Source: an uncultured Prevotellaceae bacterium (GTDB lineage: Bacteria > Bacteroidota > Bacteroidia > Bacteroidales > Bacteroidaceae). Taken from it: a stretch of DNA of 19,237 nt. The stretch covers positions 1 through 19,237 of the forward strand of contig CAMZHP010000023.1 in NCBI GenBank assembly GCA_947306845.1. Reading direction: 5' to 3'. Position numbers and translations under genes: made by a program. The notes under the pieces are model-generated. The model was given only the letters and a program-made list of their open reading frames with translations. It made no database searches and was not told the DNA's origin. Positions 1-6,911 of the stretch are shown in pieces; position 1 is the stretch's first letter, and each line of letters opens with the position of its first letter.

Positions 1-58
1 AGTTGCAGAACTGATGAAATTTTCTTTCATATTTTGCTGATGAAAAAAGACTCGATTG

Positions 59-90
59 TTTGTTCGCATTTTCTTTTCCTATACCTTTGC
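59..90 (+). promoter_or_regulatory. Bacteroidetes-type promoter for the phage-type gene at 166
   Basis: TTTG at 59-62 and TAccTTTGC at 82-90 are separated by 19 bases, which matches the Bacteroidetes sigma-ABfr pattern (TTTG, 19-21 bases, TAnnTTTG). Transcription would start just after 90 and give a leader of about 70 bases before the ATG at 166. Nothing else is recognisable in bases 1-58. Confidence 0.65.
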
Positions 91-165
91 TTCGAGTTTT
101 GTATATGGGTGGCAGAATCGGTTCCACCTTAATTGAAGGATAACATTTTTATAACATCGAAGACC

Positions 166-621
166 ATGAAAAAGAAAATGAAGGTATCCCGTCGTTCGTC
201 TTTTGAATACCGCGACGACCGGAGCCGTGAATTGTTGGAGGTATTCAACCGTGAATTGGGAACAAGACTCTTTGAGCCAGTCAAGTCTGTGCTGGGGCGG
301 GTGGTCAATATGCCGTCGAGTCGTTTCTGGGTGAGTGAGGAACGTGCTTTCCGGGTGGTGTCCGCCATGCTGAGGGGCAAGGGAGATGGCGGTCGCTGTG
401 CGCTCCGCCGTGAGATGTACGAGGAGATCGCGCGACGATGTGAGACTGTGAGGGAGGATCATCCCGATTGGACGCTCTGCATGTGTGTCTGGCATGTGGT
501 CTGCCGTCCCGCCCCGAAATTCTATCTTTCGGTGGAGACCGCCCAAACCATCATCACTGAAGCAAGGAAGCAATGTATCAGAGAGCGGATGCAAAGGCTG
601 CAGCACTTGTTGTCGGCGTGA
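166..621 (+). CDS. Conserved phage-associated hypothetical protein (PAPKFYL type)
   Basis: A basic protein of about 151 residues with no signal peptide and no membrane segment. I recognise it only as a hypothetical family common in Bacteroidales prophage-like regions. Its hallmarks are FWVSEERA in the middle, a MYEEIARR stretch, and PAPKFYLSVETAQTII near the C-terminus; the molecular role is unknown. The start at 166 (MKKKMKVS) is chosen because the in-frame upstream alternative at 133 is a TTG; ATG 178 is also possible. A strong Bacteroidetes-type promoter lies upstream. The 3' end overlaps the rhomboid gene by 49 bases in another frame, so the two are probably co-transcribed and translationally coupled. 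It may be related to the capsid module 14 kb downstream, but that is inference. Confidence 0.75.
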   Translation: MKKKMKVSRRSSFEYRDDRSRELLEVFNRELGTRLFEPVKSVLGRVVNMPSSRFWVSEERAFRVVSAMLRGKGDGGRCALRREMYEEIARRCETVREDHPDWTLCMCVWHVVCRPAPKFYLSVETAQTIITEARKQCIRERMQRLQHLLSA

Positions 622-1082
622 CGGTGCTCGGCATCACACTTCTGAGGGCAGTGGGCATTTCAGTGTTCGAGGGCGTGGGTATAGCGGAGGGTTGTTCGTT
701 GGCCGACCGTCTGCTCCATCCGCTGGCGCATGGCGGATGGCTCCACGCCTTGGTCAATGTTTACGTGCTCTGGCAGTTGGTGTTTTTCTTTCCTGTCAGC
801 CTGAGCCTGCTGCTCGCCGCCTATGTGCTGGCGTGTTGCTGCCCCGTGGTGGTGGCTGGCTGGACCCTCATACCATCACCGCCTTCTTGTGTCATCGGCC
901 TGTCAGGTGTCGACTATGTGCTGATGGGATGGGTCATGCCCTATGTCCCCCGCCGGCTGCGCTTCAACACCATGGTGGCAGTATGGATGCTGACAGGCAT
1001 GGTGGTGGGCAGCGTGGCGGTGGGGATGCACCTCTACTGTTACCTGTGCGGTGCTATTGTGGGGTGGCGTCGGCGGCTGTGA
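573..1082 (+). CDS. Small rhomboid-family intramembrane serine protease
   Basis: A 169-residue, very hydrophobic protein with about six membrane helices (roughly 10-31, 57-73, 75-97, 107-122, 134-150, 150-165). It carries the rhomboid landmarks in order: an HxxxxHxxxN motif in the second helix (H53, H58, N62), the nucleophile motif GLSG with S111, and the catalytic histidine H153 in the last helix, followed by a G160xxxG164 packing motif. The family cleaves transmembrane substrates inside the inner membrane; the substrate here is unknown. There is no extra cytoplasmic domain, so this is a minimal core. AAGGAAG sits just before the ATG. The start lies inside the preceding gene and the last 29 bases overlap, tail to tail, the 3' end of the DUF4236 gene on the other strand. 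Assignment rests on motif spacing read by eye. Confidence 0.72.
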   Translation: MYQRADAKAAALVVGVTVLGITLLRAVGISVFEGVGIAEGCSLADRLLHPLAHGGWLHALVNVYVLWQLVFFFPVSLSLLLAAYVLACCCPVVVAGWTLIPSPPSCVIGLSGVDYVLMGWVMPYVPRRLRFNTMVAVWMLTGMVVGSVAVGMHLYCYLCGAIVGWRRRL

Positions 1083-1788
1083 TCTGCCGCAGACCTTCGG
1101 CGTAGTCCTGCTCGATGGCTGCGAGTGCCTCGTCGAACTCCATGCCGAGCACGGGTACGCCGAGGGGCTTGATATTGGTGTACATGATGTCGAGGATCTC
1201 GTTGTGTGCCTTGTTGAGCGCCTCCACGGTGTCGGCCTCTGCCATTTTCTCCACCAGTTGTTCCACCGCGCCGACATAAGCCTTGGCAGGTGCGGAGGCA
1301 GTGCGCTTGGCACCGCTGCTTCCTGTCTTTCTTGCGCTGCTCTCTGCCTTGCTGGTCGTCGCTCTCCGGGTTGTAGTCCGGGTGGTCTTCTTCCTGGAAG
1401 TGGTTGTCGGCTCTTCGTACTCCTCGTCCTCTTCGGTGCCCACCTCCGTCTTAGCTTTGCTCTTGGAGATGAAGAAGGCGATGATGCCCACGGGGATGGC
1501 GGCGATGACCATGCCGACAAAAAGACTGAAATTCTGGAGGGCGATTCCTAGTCCGTAGCCGATGGCGATGGTGACGATGGCCGCACCAAGTCCCCACAAC
1601 AGGCTGGAGCCGATTTTCGTCTTGTTGTAGATGCCGGTGCCTCGGATACTGGAGTTGAAATAGACTCCCTTTCTGCTGATGTTGATTTTCGCTCCTCTCG
1701 GACCGATGGAGAGGCTAGGTCCCGTCTTGTTGAGGTAGAGGGTGACTCCCGGCAGCAGTTTGATGGTTTTTCTGAAATAGGTTGGCAT
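1054..1788 (-). CDS. DUF4236 domain membrane protein with basic Thr/Ser linker
   Basis: A 244-residue protein. Residues 1-55 match the DUF4236 pattern (FRKTIKLLPGVTLYLNKTG, SLSIGPRGAKINISRKG, then IRGTGIY), a small beta-rich domain of unknown function. Two membrane helices follow at about 62-84 and 87-108. Residues 113-125 are acidic and 127-168 form a low-complexity Thr/Ser/Arg/Lys linker. A C-terminal helical region (172-240) has repeated Glu/Ala patterns. It starts 65 bases after copA on the same strand and no separate -7 element is seen in the gap, so it is probably transcribed from the copA promoter. A link to copper is not implied by the family. Its 3' end overlaps the rhomboid gene by 29 bases. 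Confidence 0.8.
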   Translation of the reverse strand: MPTYFRKTIKLLPGVTLYLNKTGPSLSIGPRGAKINISRKGVYFNSSIRGTGIYNKTKIGSSLLWGLGAAIVTIAIGYGLGIALQNFSLFVGMVIAAIPVGIIAFFISKSKAKTEVGTEEDEEYEEPTTTSRKKTTRTTTRRATTSKAESSARKTGSSGAKRTASAPAKAYVGAVEQLVEKMAEADTVEALNKAHNEILDIMYTNIKPLGVPVLGMEFDEALAAIEQDYAEGLRQITAADATPQ

Positions 1789-1798
1789 GATGTTAAAT

Positions 1799-1846
1799 AT
1801 TGAAGATTGAAGATTGAAAATTAAGATTGAAGATTGAAAATTGAAA
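1799..1846. repeat. Short tandem repeat, 7-bp unit attgaag/attgaaa
   Basis: Seven near-identical units run head to tail in the gap between copA and the DUF4236 gene: attgaag, attgaag, attgaaa, a 6-base variant, attgaag, attgaaa, attgaaa. The array fills most of the 65-base intergenic gap. It is likely to vary in copy number by slippage; no function can be read from it. Confidence 0.85.
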
Positions 1847-1853
1847 ATGGGGG

Positions 1854-3854
1854 TTAAGAAGCATCTCCCTCCTTACTGGGGAGGGTTGGGGTGGAGCTCC
1901 AATTCAACCGAAGACTGTTGAGGACGACGCTGAGACTGGAGCACGCCATGAGTGCGCTGGCCCATGTCGGCGTGAGCTGGAAACTGATGCCTGCGATGTG
2001 GAGTACGCCGGCGGCGAGAGGAATGCTTACTACATTATATATAAACGCCCAAAACAGATTTTGCCTGATCATGGACACGGTGCGCTGACTGAGGGTGAGT
2101 GCCTCGGGGAGCCGTCTGAGGTCATCGCCCATGAGTGTCATCTGTGCCACGTCGATGGCCACGTCGGTACCTTTTCCCATGGCAATGCTCACATCAGCTG
2201 TCGCCAGGGCTTGCGAGTCATTGATCCCGTCGCCCACCATCGCTACCAAATGACCCTCCGCCTGCAACTGTCTCACCAGATCTTCCTTGTCTTGGGGCTG
2301 AACACGACTGCGGTATTTGCTGATGCCTGCCTGCTGGGCCCAGTAAGCAGCAGCTTCCTCTCGGTCGCCGCTCATCATATACACCTCTACACCCATTCCG
2401 TGAAGCGTGTCGATGGCCTCGCGGGTATGCGGTTTCAGCGTTTCCCGCTCCTCCATGGATAGCTGGTCAGCTTTGGTGAAGTCAATGGCGGGATTGGGGA
2501 TGGTGAGTGTGCCCGTCTTGTCGATGACCATGGCATCGATGCGCTCGATACGCTCCAAAGCGGTGGCATCCTTGATGAGGATGCCTTTCTGGGCAGCTTT
2601 GCCGATGCCCACCATCAGTGAGGTAGGGGTGGCGAGACCGAGCGCGCAGGGGCATGCCACTACCAGAACCGCCACTGCCGACATAATGGCTTGTGGCAGA
2701 GCGGCGTTGCCACCGATGACCCACCAAGAGAGAAAGGTAATCAGGGCGATGGCTGCCACTGTGGGGACGAAGACGAGTGCGATGCGGTCGACGGTGCGCT
2801 GCACGGGGGCCTTGCTGCCCTGTGCCTGCTCCACCATGCGGATAATCTGCGCCAAAGCGGTGTTTTCTCCTGTCTTACGCGCTCTCATGCGCAGTTTGCC
2901 CTGACTGACGATGGTGCCGGCTAGCACGTTGCTGCCTTGCTGCTTGAGCACTGGTGACGGTTCGCCAGTGATCATCGATTCATCGACATACGCACCGTCG
3001 GTTGTCATGAAACTGCTCGCCCATCTGACACTGCCGTCGACAGGGATGCGACCGCCGGCTATCACCTCGATGATGTCGCCAGGCTGGATGGTGGCAATAG
3101 GCACCTCTTCAAAAATCTCGGTTGGCTTTTTCTCGCCCGTCTCGTCTGATTTGTCGGAAAAATCTCCTTTGTACAGACGGGCTGTTTTGGGAGCCATGCC
3201 CATGAGCTGGCGGATGGCACTGGCCGTCGATTTTCTGGCGTGCTGTTCCAGCAGCCTGCCAGTGAGCACGAAGGTGATGATCATCACTGAGGCATCAAAG
3301 TAGGTGTGCCACTCGATGCCACGCGCTCCCCAAAGCCGGTCTCCGGCGAATGTGTTGACGGTGCTAAAGATAAAGGTGATGCCGGTGCTGAGCGCCACCA
3401 GCGTGTCCATGCTGGCAGTCTGGTGGATCAGCTGGCGGAAGGCCCGGATAAAGAATTCTTTTCCACAGTAGATGAGATTGGCGAGCGAGATGATCAGGGC
3501 GGTTTGGTGGGCGACATCGCGACTTCCCACTGGAATCCAGCCCATACTGATTCCCATCACCAACAGAGCAAACATCCATGATATCAATACCTTGCGACGG
3601 AGATTGGCATATTCGCGACGCTCTGTCTCCACCACGCTCTGCTCATTGTCGATGACGAGATCAAAACCGATGCCATTCAATTCACGCTTCATGTCCTCAG
3701 GAGTGATCACCCTCTCGTCCCAGTCGACCAATGCCGTGCGGGTGGAAAGGGAGACGGAGGCATCATGCACACCCTGGAGGGAGCGCAGGCGGCGCTCCAC
3801 GTTGGCGGAGCAGGCAGAACAGGCCATGCCGATGACAGGAAAGCTCTTCTTCAT
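1854..3854 (-). CDS. copA: Cu+-type P1B ATPase lacking a normal N domain
   Basis: A 666-residue copper-exporting ATPase of the inner membrane. In order: an N-terminal metal-binding domain with GMACSAC (C12, C15); membrane helices near 90-110, 115-140, 148-170 and 183-205; the actuator domain with TGE at 296-298; helices near 357-381 and 388-410 with the CPC metal site at 401-403; phosphorylated D445 in DKTGTLT; hinge GDGIND at 541-546; and the last two helices with Y606-N607 and M636xxSS. CPC, YN and MxxSS together are the Cu+ (P1B-1) signature. Unusually, only 43 residues separate DKTGTLT from the SGDR motif, where family members usually have over 140, and the SEHP-type nucleotide site is absent. 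The last 14 or so residues (STPTLPSKEG) come from a dispersed repeat. It is transcribed divergently from the kinase genes. Confidence 0.92.
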   Translation of the reverse strand: MKKSFPVIGMACSACSANVERRLRSLQGVHDASVSLSTRTALVDWDERVITPEDMKRELNGIGFDLVIDNEQSVVETERREYANLRRKVLISWMFALLVMGISMGWIPVGSRDVAHQTALIISLANLIYCGKEFFIRAFRQLIHQTASMDTLVALSTGITFIFSTVNTFAGDRLWGARGIEWHTYFDASVMIITFVLTGRLLEQHARKSTASAIRQLMGMAPKTARLYKGDFSDKSDETGEKKPTEIFEEVPIATIQPGDIIEVIAGGRIPVDGSVRWASSFMTTDGAYVDESMITGEPSPVLKQQGSNVLAGTIVSQGKLRMRARKTGENTALAQIIRMVEQAQGSKAPVQRTVDRIALVFVPTVAAIALITFLSWWVIGGNAALPQAIMSAVAVLVVACPCALGLATPTSLMVGIGKAAQKGILIKDATALERIERIDAMVIDKTGTLTIPNPAIDFTKADQLSMEERETLKPHTREAIDTLHGMGVEVYMMSGDREEAAAYWAQQAGISKYRSRVQPQDKEDLVRQLQAEGHLVAMVGDGINDSQALATADVSIAMGKGTDVAIDVAQMTLMGDDLRRLPEALTLSQRTVSMIRQNLFWAFIYNVVSIPLAAGVLHIAGISFQLTPTWASALMACSSLSVVLNSLRLNWSSTPTLPSKEGDAS
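1861..1897. repeat. Dispersed G/C-rich palindromic repeat fused to the copA 3' end
   Basis: The plus strand reads CTCCCTCC, TTACT, GGGGAGGG, then TTGGGGTGGAG. This is the same family as the doublet at 18415-18500 (CCCTCCCC, TTT, GGGGAGGG, TCGGGGTGG). Read on the minus strand it encodes STPTLPSKEG, an extension beyond the usual end of CopA after the last membrane helix. It therefore supplies both the C-terminal codons and the stop region of copA. Confidence 0.7.
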
Positions 3855-3884
3855 GGACGTTTATTTCTCTTGATGGATGATCCT

Positions 3885-3892
3885 CAAAGATA
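3885..3892 (-). promoter_or_regulatory. -7 element for copA (minus strand)
   Basis: Read on the minus strand this is TATCTTTG, a perfect TAnnTTTG element, about 30 bases upstream of the copA ATG. The best TTTG-like -33 element (3908-3911) is only 15 bases away, shorter than usual, so the upstream half is uncertain. Confidence 0.45.
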
Positions 3893-3926
3893 TCGGGTGC
3901 GAAATTACAAAAAAATAATCGTATCG

Positions 3927-3959
3927 CTTGCGTGCTGACAGGAAAATCGCTATCTTTGC
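3927..3959 (+). promoter_or_regulatory. Bacteroidetes-type promoter for the deoxynucleoside kinase pair
   Basis: CTTG at 3927-3930 (one mismatch to TTTG), 20 bases, then TATCTTTGC at 3951-3959. The leader to the GTG start at 4005 is about 40 bases. It lies back to back with the copA -7 element. Confidence 0.6.
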
Positions 3960-4004
3960 AGGGGAAAGCGACACCTTGGCATCAACTAACACTAATTCTC
4001 GACC

Positions 4005-4619
4005 GTGCACATCGTCATTGCAGGAAATATAGGCAGCGGCAAGACAACGCTCACCCAACTGCTTGCCCGTCATTATGGCTGGACGCCCCAGTTTGAGTCT
4101 GTCGAATACAATCCCTATCTCGACGACTATTACAGGGACATCCCCAGATGGTCGTTTGCACTTGAGGTATATTTCCTCAAGCAGCGCTTCAAGGACCTGC
4201 TAGACATCGCTCGTTCGGAAAAACCTGTCATTCAAGACAGGAGCATCTTTGAGGGGGTGTATGTCTTCACAGCCAACAACCACAGGATGGGTAACCTCGA
4301 CGACCGTGATTTCCAATGCTATATGGAGCTTTTCGAATCGATGATGTCGGTAGTGCGTGTTCCTGACCTGATGATTTACCTGAGGGCCTCCATCCCACAT
4401 CTGGTAGAGAACATTCAGAAACGAGGACGTGACTATGAGCAGCAGATGCAGCTGGAATATCTGAAGAATCTCAATAAGCTCTATGATGAATTCATCTATG
4501 AGCACTATCCAGGCAAGGTGCTTACTGTGGAGGTCGATGAACTCGATTTCCTCCACAAGAAGGCCGACTTGGCGGGTATCATCAACAGCATCGACTCCCA
4601 TCTCTTCGGCTTCTTCTAG
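4005..4619 (+). CDS. Deoxynucleoside kinase (first of a tandem pair)
   Basis: A 204-residue cytoplasmic kinase of the dNK/dCK-dGK family, which phosphorylates deoxynucleosides in the salvage pathway using ATP. The P-loop GNIGSGKT is at 7-14; FESVEYNPYLDD (30-41) is the substrate-binding E-V-x-NPYL element; DRS at 78-80 is the catalytic acid/arginine motif; and RGRxxE at 140-145 lies in the lid. Length is typical. The start is a GTG, supported by alignment with the paralogue next door, which begins with ATG and the same MHI-V/A-AGNIGSGKT sequence. The stop codon TAG is also the first unit of a tandem repeat. Substrate preference (dA, dG or dC) cannot be read from the sequence; tandem, non-identical pairs of this family in lactobacilli act as dAK/dGK heterodimers. 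Confidence 0.88.
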   Translation: MHIVIAGNIGSGKTTLTQLLARHYGWTPQFESVEYNPYLDDYYRDIPRWSFALEVYFLKQRFKDLLDIARSEKPVIQDRSIFEGVYVFTANNHRMGNLDDRDFQCYMELFESMMSVVRVPDLMIYLRASIPHLVENIQKRGRDYEQQMQLEYLKNLNKLYDEFIYEHYPGKVLTVEVDELDFLHKKADLAGIINSIDSHLFGFF

Positions 4620-4656
4620 AAAATCTAGAAAATCTAGAGAATCTAGAAAATCCTAG
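4617..4656. repeat. 9-bp tandem repeat tagaaaatc starting at the kinase stop codon
   Basis: Units tagaaaatc (4617-4625), tagaaaatc (4626-4634), tagagaatc (4635-4643) and tagaaaatc (4644-4652), then a shifted tag. Because the unit is 9 bases, each TAG is in frame with the upstream kinase gene, giving four consecutive in-frame stop codons. Each junction also forms a TCTAGA palindrome. Confidence 0.85.
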
Positions 4657-4681
4657 AAAAAAAAACTCTAATCCACAAAAT

Positions 4682-5311
4682 ATGCACATAGCAGTAGCAG
4701 GCAACATTGGCAGCGGCAAAACCACTCTGACCCGCATGCTCGCCAAACGATATGGGTGGGAACCTCGGTATGAGCCCGTAGATAACAATCCTTATCTCGA
4801 TGACTTCTACGCAGATATGAAAAGATGGTCGTTCAACCTGCAGATTTATTTCCTTAACAAACGCTTTAAGGAAGTAGTGGAAATCTCCAAGTATGACGGA
4901 TATATCATCCAAGACCGCACCATCTTTGAGGATGCCCGTATCTTCGCTCCCAACCTGCATGACATGGGGATGATGAGCGACCGCGACTTTGCCAACTACA
5001 GCGACCTCTTCGACCTGATGATCTCACTGGTGGGGCTACCCGACCTGATGATCTACATCCGCTCCACCATCCCCAATCTGGTGGCGCAGATTGCCAAGCG
5101 AGGAAGGGAATTCGAGAAGTCCATCCGTATCGATTACCTGCAAGGACTCAATGACCGCTACGAAAACTGGATTGCTGATTATAAGGGCAGGCTCATCATC
5201 GTCGATGGCGACACCTGCAAGTTTGAAAGCAATCCCAGTGACTTCCAACGGCTTACAGATAGTATCGATGCACAACTCTATGGCTTGTTCCCATTTGGGG
5301 ATTCTGAGTAA
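4682..5311 (+). CDS. Deoxynucleoside kinase (second of a tandem pair)
   Basis: A 209-residue paralogue of the preceding gene with every motif at the same position: P-loop GNIGSGKT at 7-14, EPVDNNPYLDD at 31-41, DRT at 78-80 (Thr for Ser), RGRxxE at 140-145. It differs in the substrate-site neighbourhood (EPVDNN here, ESVEYN in the first copy) and ends with FGDSE. The 62-base gap holds only the TAG repeat and an A-rich leader, so both genes are probably one transcript. The even length, shared motifs and clear divergence suggest an old duplication with specialised subunits, as in the dAK/dGK pairs known elsewhere; heterodimer formation is inference. Confidence 0.88.
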   Translation: MHIAVAGNIGSGKTTLTRMLAKRYGWEPRYEPVDNNPYLDDFYADMKRWSFNLQIYFLNKRFKEVVEISKYDGYIIQDRTIFEDARIFAPNLHDMGMMSDRDFANYSDLFDLMISLVGLPDLMIYIRSTIPNLVAQIAKRGREFEKSIRIDYLQGLNDRYENWIADYKGRLIIVDGDTCKFESNPSDFQRLTDSIDAQLYGLFPFGDSE

Positions 5312-5447
5312 TAGAAAACCGGTGGAGGGTGCATTGAACAAAAAGATGACTCTGCACCATGAACAACAAGTGTCGCCAAATTGTTTCCCTTTTGGGGTTT
5401 TGACATTTTTTAATAAATAGCTTTCTTCTAATTACGGGAAAAAGTGT

Positions 5448-5456
5448 TAACTTTGC
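5448..5456 (+). promoter_or_regulatory. -7 element for the dockerin-only gene
   Basis: TAacTTTGC is a perfect -7 element 78 bases before the ATG at 5534. The -33 region (TTTC at 5422-5425, 22 bases upstream) is a weak match. The rest of the 222-base gap after the kinase gene is A/T-rich and shows no gene. Confidence 0.5.
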
Positions 5457-5533
5457 ACTCAAAATCAAAAAGATAGAAACCGATTGAATGGGATTGGGCA
5501 TTAAATACCCTGATGCTCAATGATTTATATTGA

Positions 5534-5944
5534 ATGAGAAAAATTCTGACCATTTTGTGGGCAATACTCATTCCATCCTTGTTGGCACATGCACAGGATG
5601 AAATGACAGGTATTTCTGGGGAAGCCGCCAATGATACAGTGCGTGTTTCTCAGATGGCGTTGGTGGCATCTGCTTCTCAGACAGAGTTAGATGTCAATGG
5701 AGACGGTTTGTTCAATGTGGCCGACATCGTGGACATTGTCAGGTATGTGAGAGGAAATGCGAGATCCAATTTTAATAAAAGCAAGGCTGACTTCAATGGC
5801 GACGGAGTGGTTGACCTCGAGGATGCCAAGTTGCTCTCTGTGGGTCTCACTGGAGGTGAAATGCCTGCGGCTACCACAGTTCCTGCTGATAAGTCCACTG
5901 TGCTAAGAGGAGATTCCCTTATAGATCCTGTTGGGCCGCAATAA
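5534..5944 (+). CDS. Small secreted dockerin-type protein
   Basis: A 136-residue protein with a signal peptide (1-20, cleavage after AHA). The core is a type I dockerin-like pair of calcium loops: D53-V-N-G-D-G...D64 followed by the helix IVDIVRYVRG, and D86-F-N-G-D-G...D97 followed by AKLLSVGLTGG. There is no catalytic or cohesin-like domain; the C-terminal 30 residues look unstructured (TTVPADKSTVLRGDS). Dockerins bind cohesins in a Ca2+-dependent way, and cohesin-like domains are encoded in the next genes, so a partner role in the same surface assembly is plausible but inferred. It has its own promoter. Confidence 0.82.
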   Translation: MRKILTILWAILIPSLLAHAQDEMTGISGEAANDTVRVSQMALVASASQTELDVNGDGLFNVADIVDIVRYVRGNARSNFNKSKADFNGDGVVDLEDAKLLSVGLTGGEMPAATTVPADKSTVLRGDSLIDPVGPQ

Positions 5945-6075
5945 AACAGACCCTTTTAAGGCATAATAGACTTTTTGACCGTTAAAAAAAGTTATTTTTT
6001 AGCTTCTCTGTAAGAAAAAAAAAGAAAAGGGATAAAAGTTTTTGAGGAAATGTATGTGTTTTAAAATTATTTTCC

Positions 6076-6084
6076 TAATTTTGC
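6076..6084 (+). promoter_or_regulatory. -7 element for the cohesin/dockerin two-gene unit
   Basis: TAatTTTGC is a perfect -7 element. No good TTTG is seen at the standard distance (nearest TGTG at 6055-6058 with 17 bases). The leader to the ATG at 6222 is about 130 bases and contains an 11-codon ORF at 6115-6150. The rest of the 5945-6221 gap is A/T-rich. Confidence 0.5.
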
Positions 6085-6221
6085 ACATTGATAATTAGAG
6101 TTTTTCCCGAAGTCATGGCTTTTCGTCACGACGGGGGGAGCAAGACTTGATGATATTTTATTCAGACAACAAAGACCCAAAGTAATTGATTGCAGTATTT
6201 TACAGTCAAATCGAGAAAGGA

Positions 6222-6869
6222 ATGAACAAAAGAATATGGCTGCTGGCAGTGCTCATGGTTATTGGTTTCGCCCAGAAGGTGGAGTCAAAGGCTATCAGTA
6301 CGCTCAATATCGGTATCGCCCCAGGTGAGACACGCGAATGTTACATCTACATGAATACAGCCTACTCTAATCTGATAGCGTTTCAGATAGATGTGAAGTT
6401 GCCGGCAGGGTTGAAGCTAAATACAGAAAGTTGCTCACTGACAAGCCGTGTGACAGACAGGGAACAGATGCTCTTTGCTGGATTGGTGAGCAGCAACACC
6501 TACAGGCTGGTGTCCACCTCGTTCAATGCCATTCCATTCTCAAAAGATAATGATACTTTCATCAAATTGTCGCTGACTGCCGATGAGTCCTTCAAAGGAG
6601 GAACAGTGTCGCTTGTCAACATGGAGTTTTTCACTAATGCCTCTGCACGTGTAGGATGTTCCAACGACGGATTCACAGTGAAATCCATGCCGAAAATCAA
6701 AGGAGATGTCGATTTTAGCGGAGTCGTTGACCTCAGCGACACATTGTTCATTGTCGACTATATCCTTGACAACAACAGGCTCTATACCAGTGCGCTTGAT
6801 GTCAATGGCGACGGCAAAATAGATATCAGCGATGCGCTGTCTGTGGTCGACAGAATTCTCGGAAGATAG
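6222..6869 (+). CDS. Secreted cohesin-like plus dockerin protein
   Basis: A 215-residue protein with a signal peptide (MNKRIWLLAVLMVIGFA, cleavage near residue 23). Residues about 28-155 form a cohesin-type beta sandwich, recognised from the APGETRECYIYMNT start, AFQIDVKLPAGLKL, the SNTYRLVSTS strand and the final SLVNMEFF strand. A dockerin follows: D162-V-D-F-S-G...D173 with LFIVDYILDNN, and D193-V-N-G-D-G...D204 with ALSVVDRILGR, ending exactly at the C-terminus. Start 6222 is chosen over an upstream in-frame codon at 6186 because it begins the signal peptide. Having receptor-like and ligand-like modules in one chain would allow self-assembly into chains; this is inference. It is followed after 42 bases by another cohesin-like gene. 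Confidence 0.82.
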   Translation: MNKRIWLLAVLMVIGFAQKVESKAISTLNIGIAPGETRECYIYMNTAYSNLIAFQIDVKLPAGLKLNTESCSLTSRVTDREQMLFAGLVSSNTYRLVSTSFNAIPFSKDNDTFIKLSLTADESFKGGTVSLVNMEFFTNASARVGCSNDGFTVKSMPKIKGDVDFSGVVDLSDTLFIVDYILDNNRLYTSALDVNGDGKIDISDALSVVDRILGR

Positions 6870-6911
6870 AAAAATATACAAGAAAATAATAATCATTAAA
6901 AATCATCAACT

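Noticed and set aside
903..1520. A minus-strand open frame of about 205 residues overlapping the rhomboid and DUF4236 genes
   Set aside because: Its composition is Pro/Arg/Ser-rich and of low complexity, with no recognisable domain; it is the shadow of two well-supported genes.
5945..6060. A/T-rich stretch with runs of A and T that could be a terminator after the dockerin-only gene
   Set aside because: Only weak A/T pairing (AAAAAA with TTTTTT) is possible and no G/C stem is seen; not enough to call.
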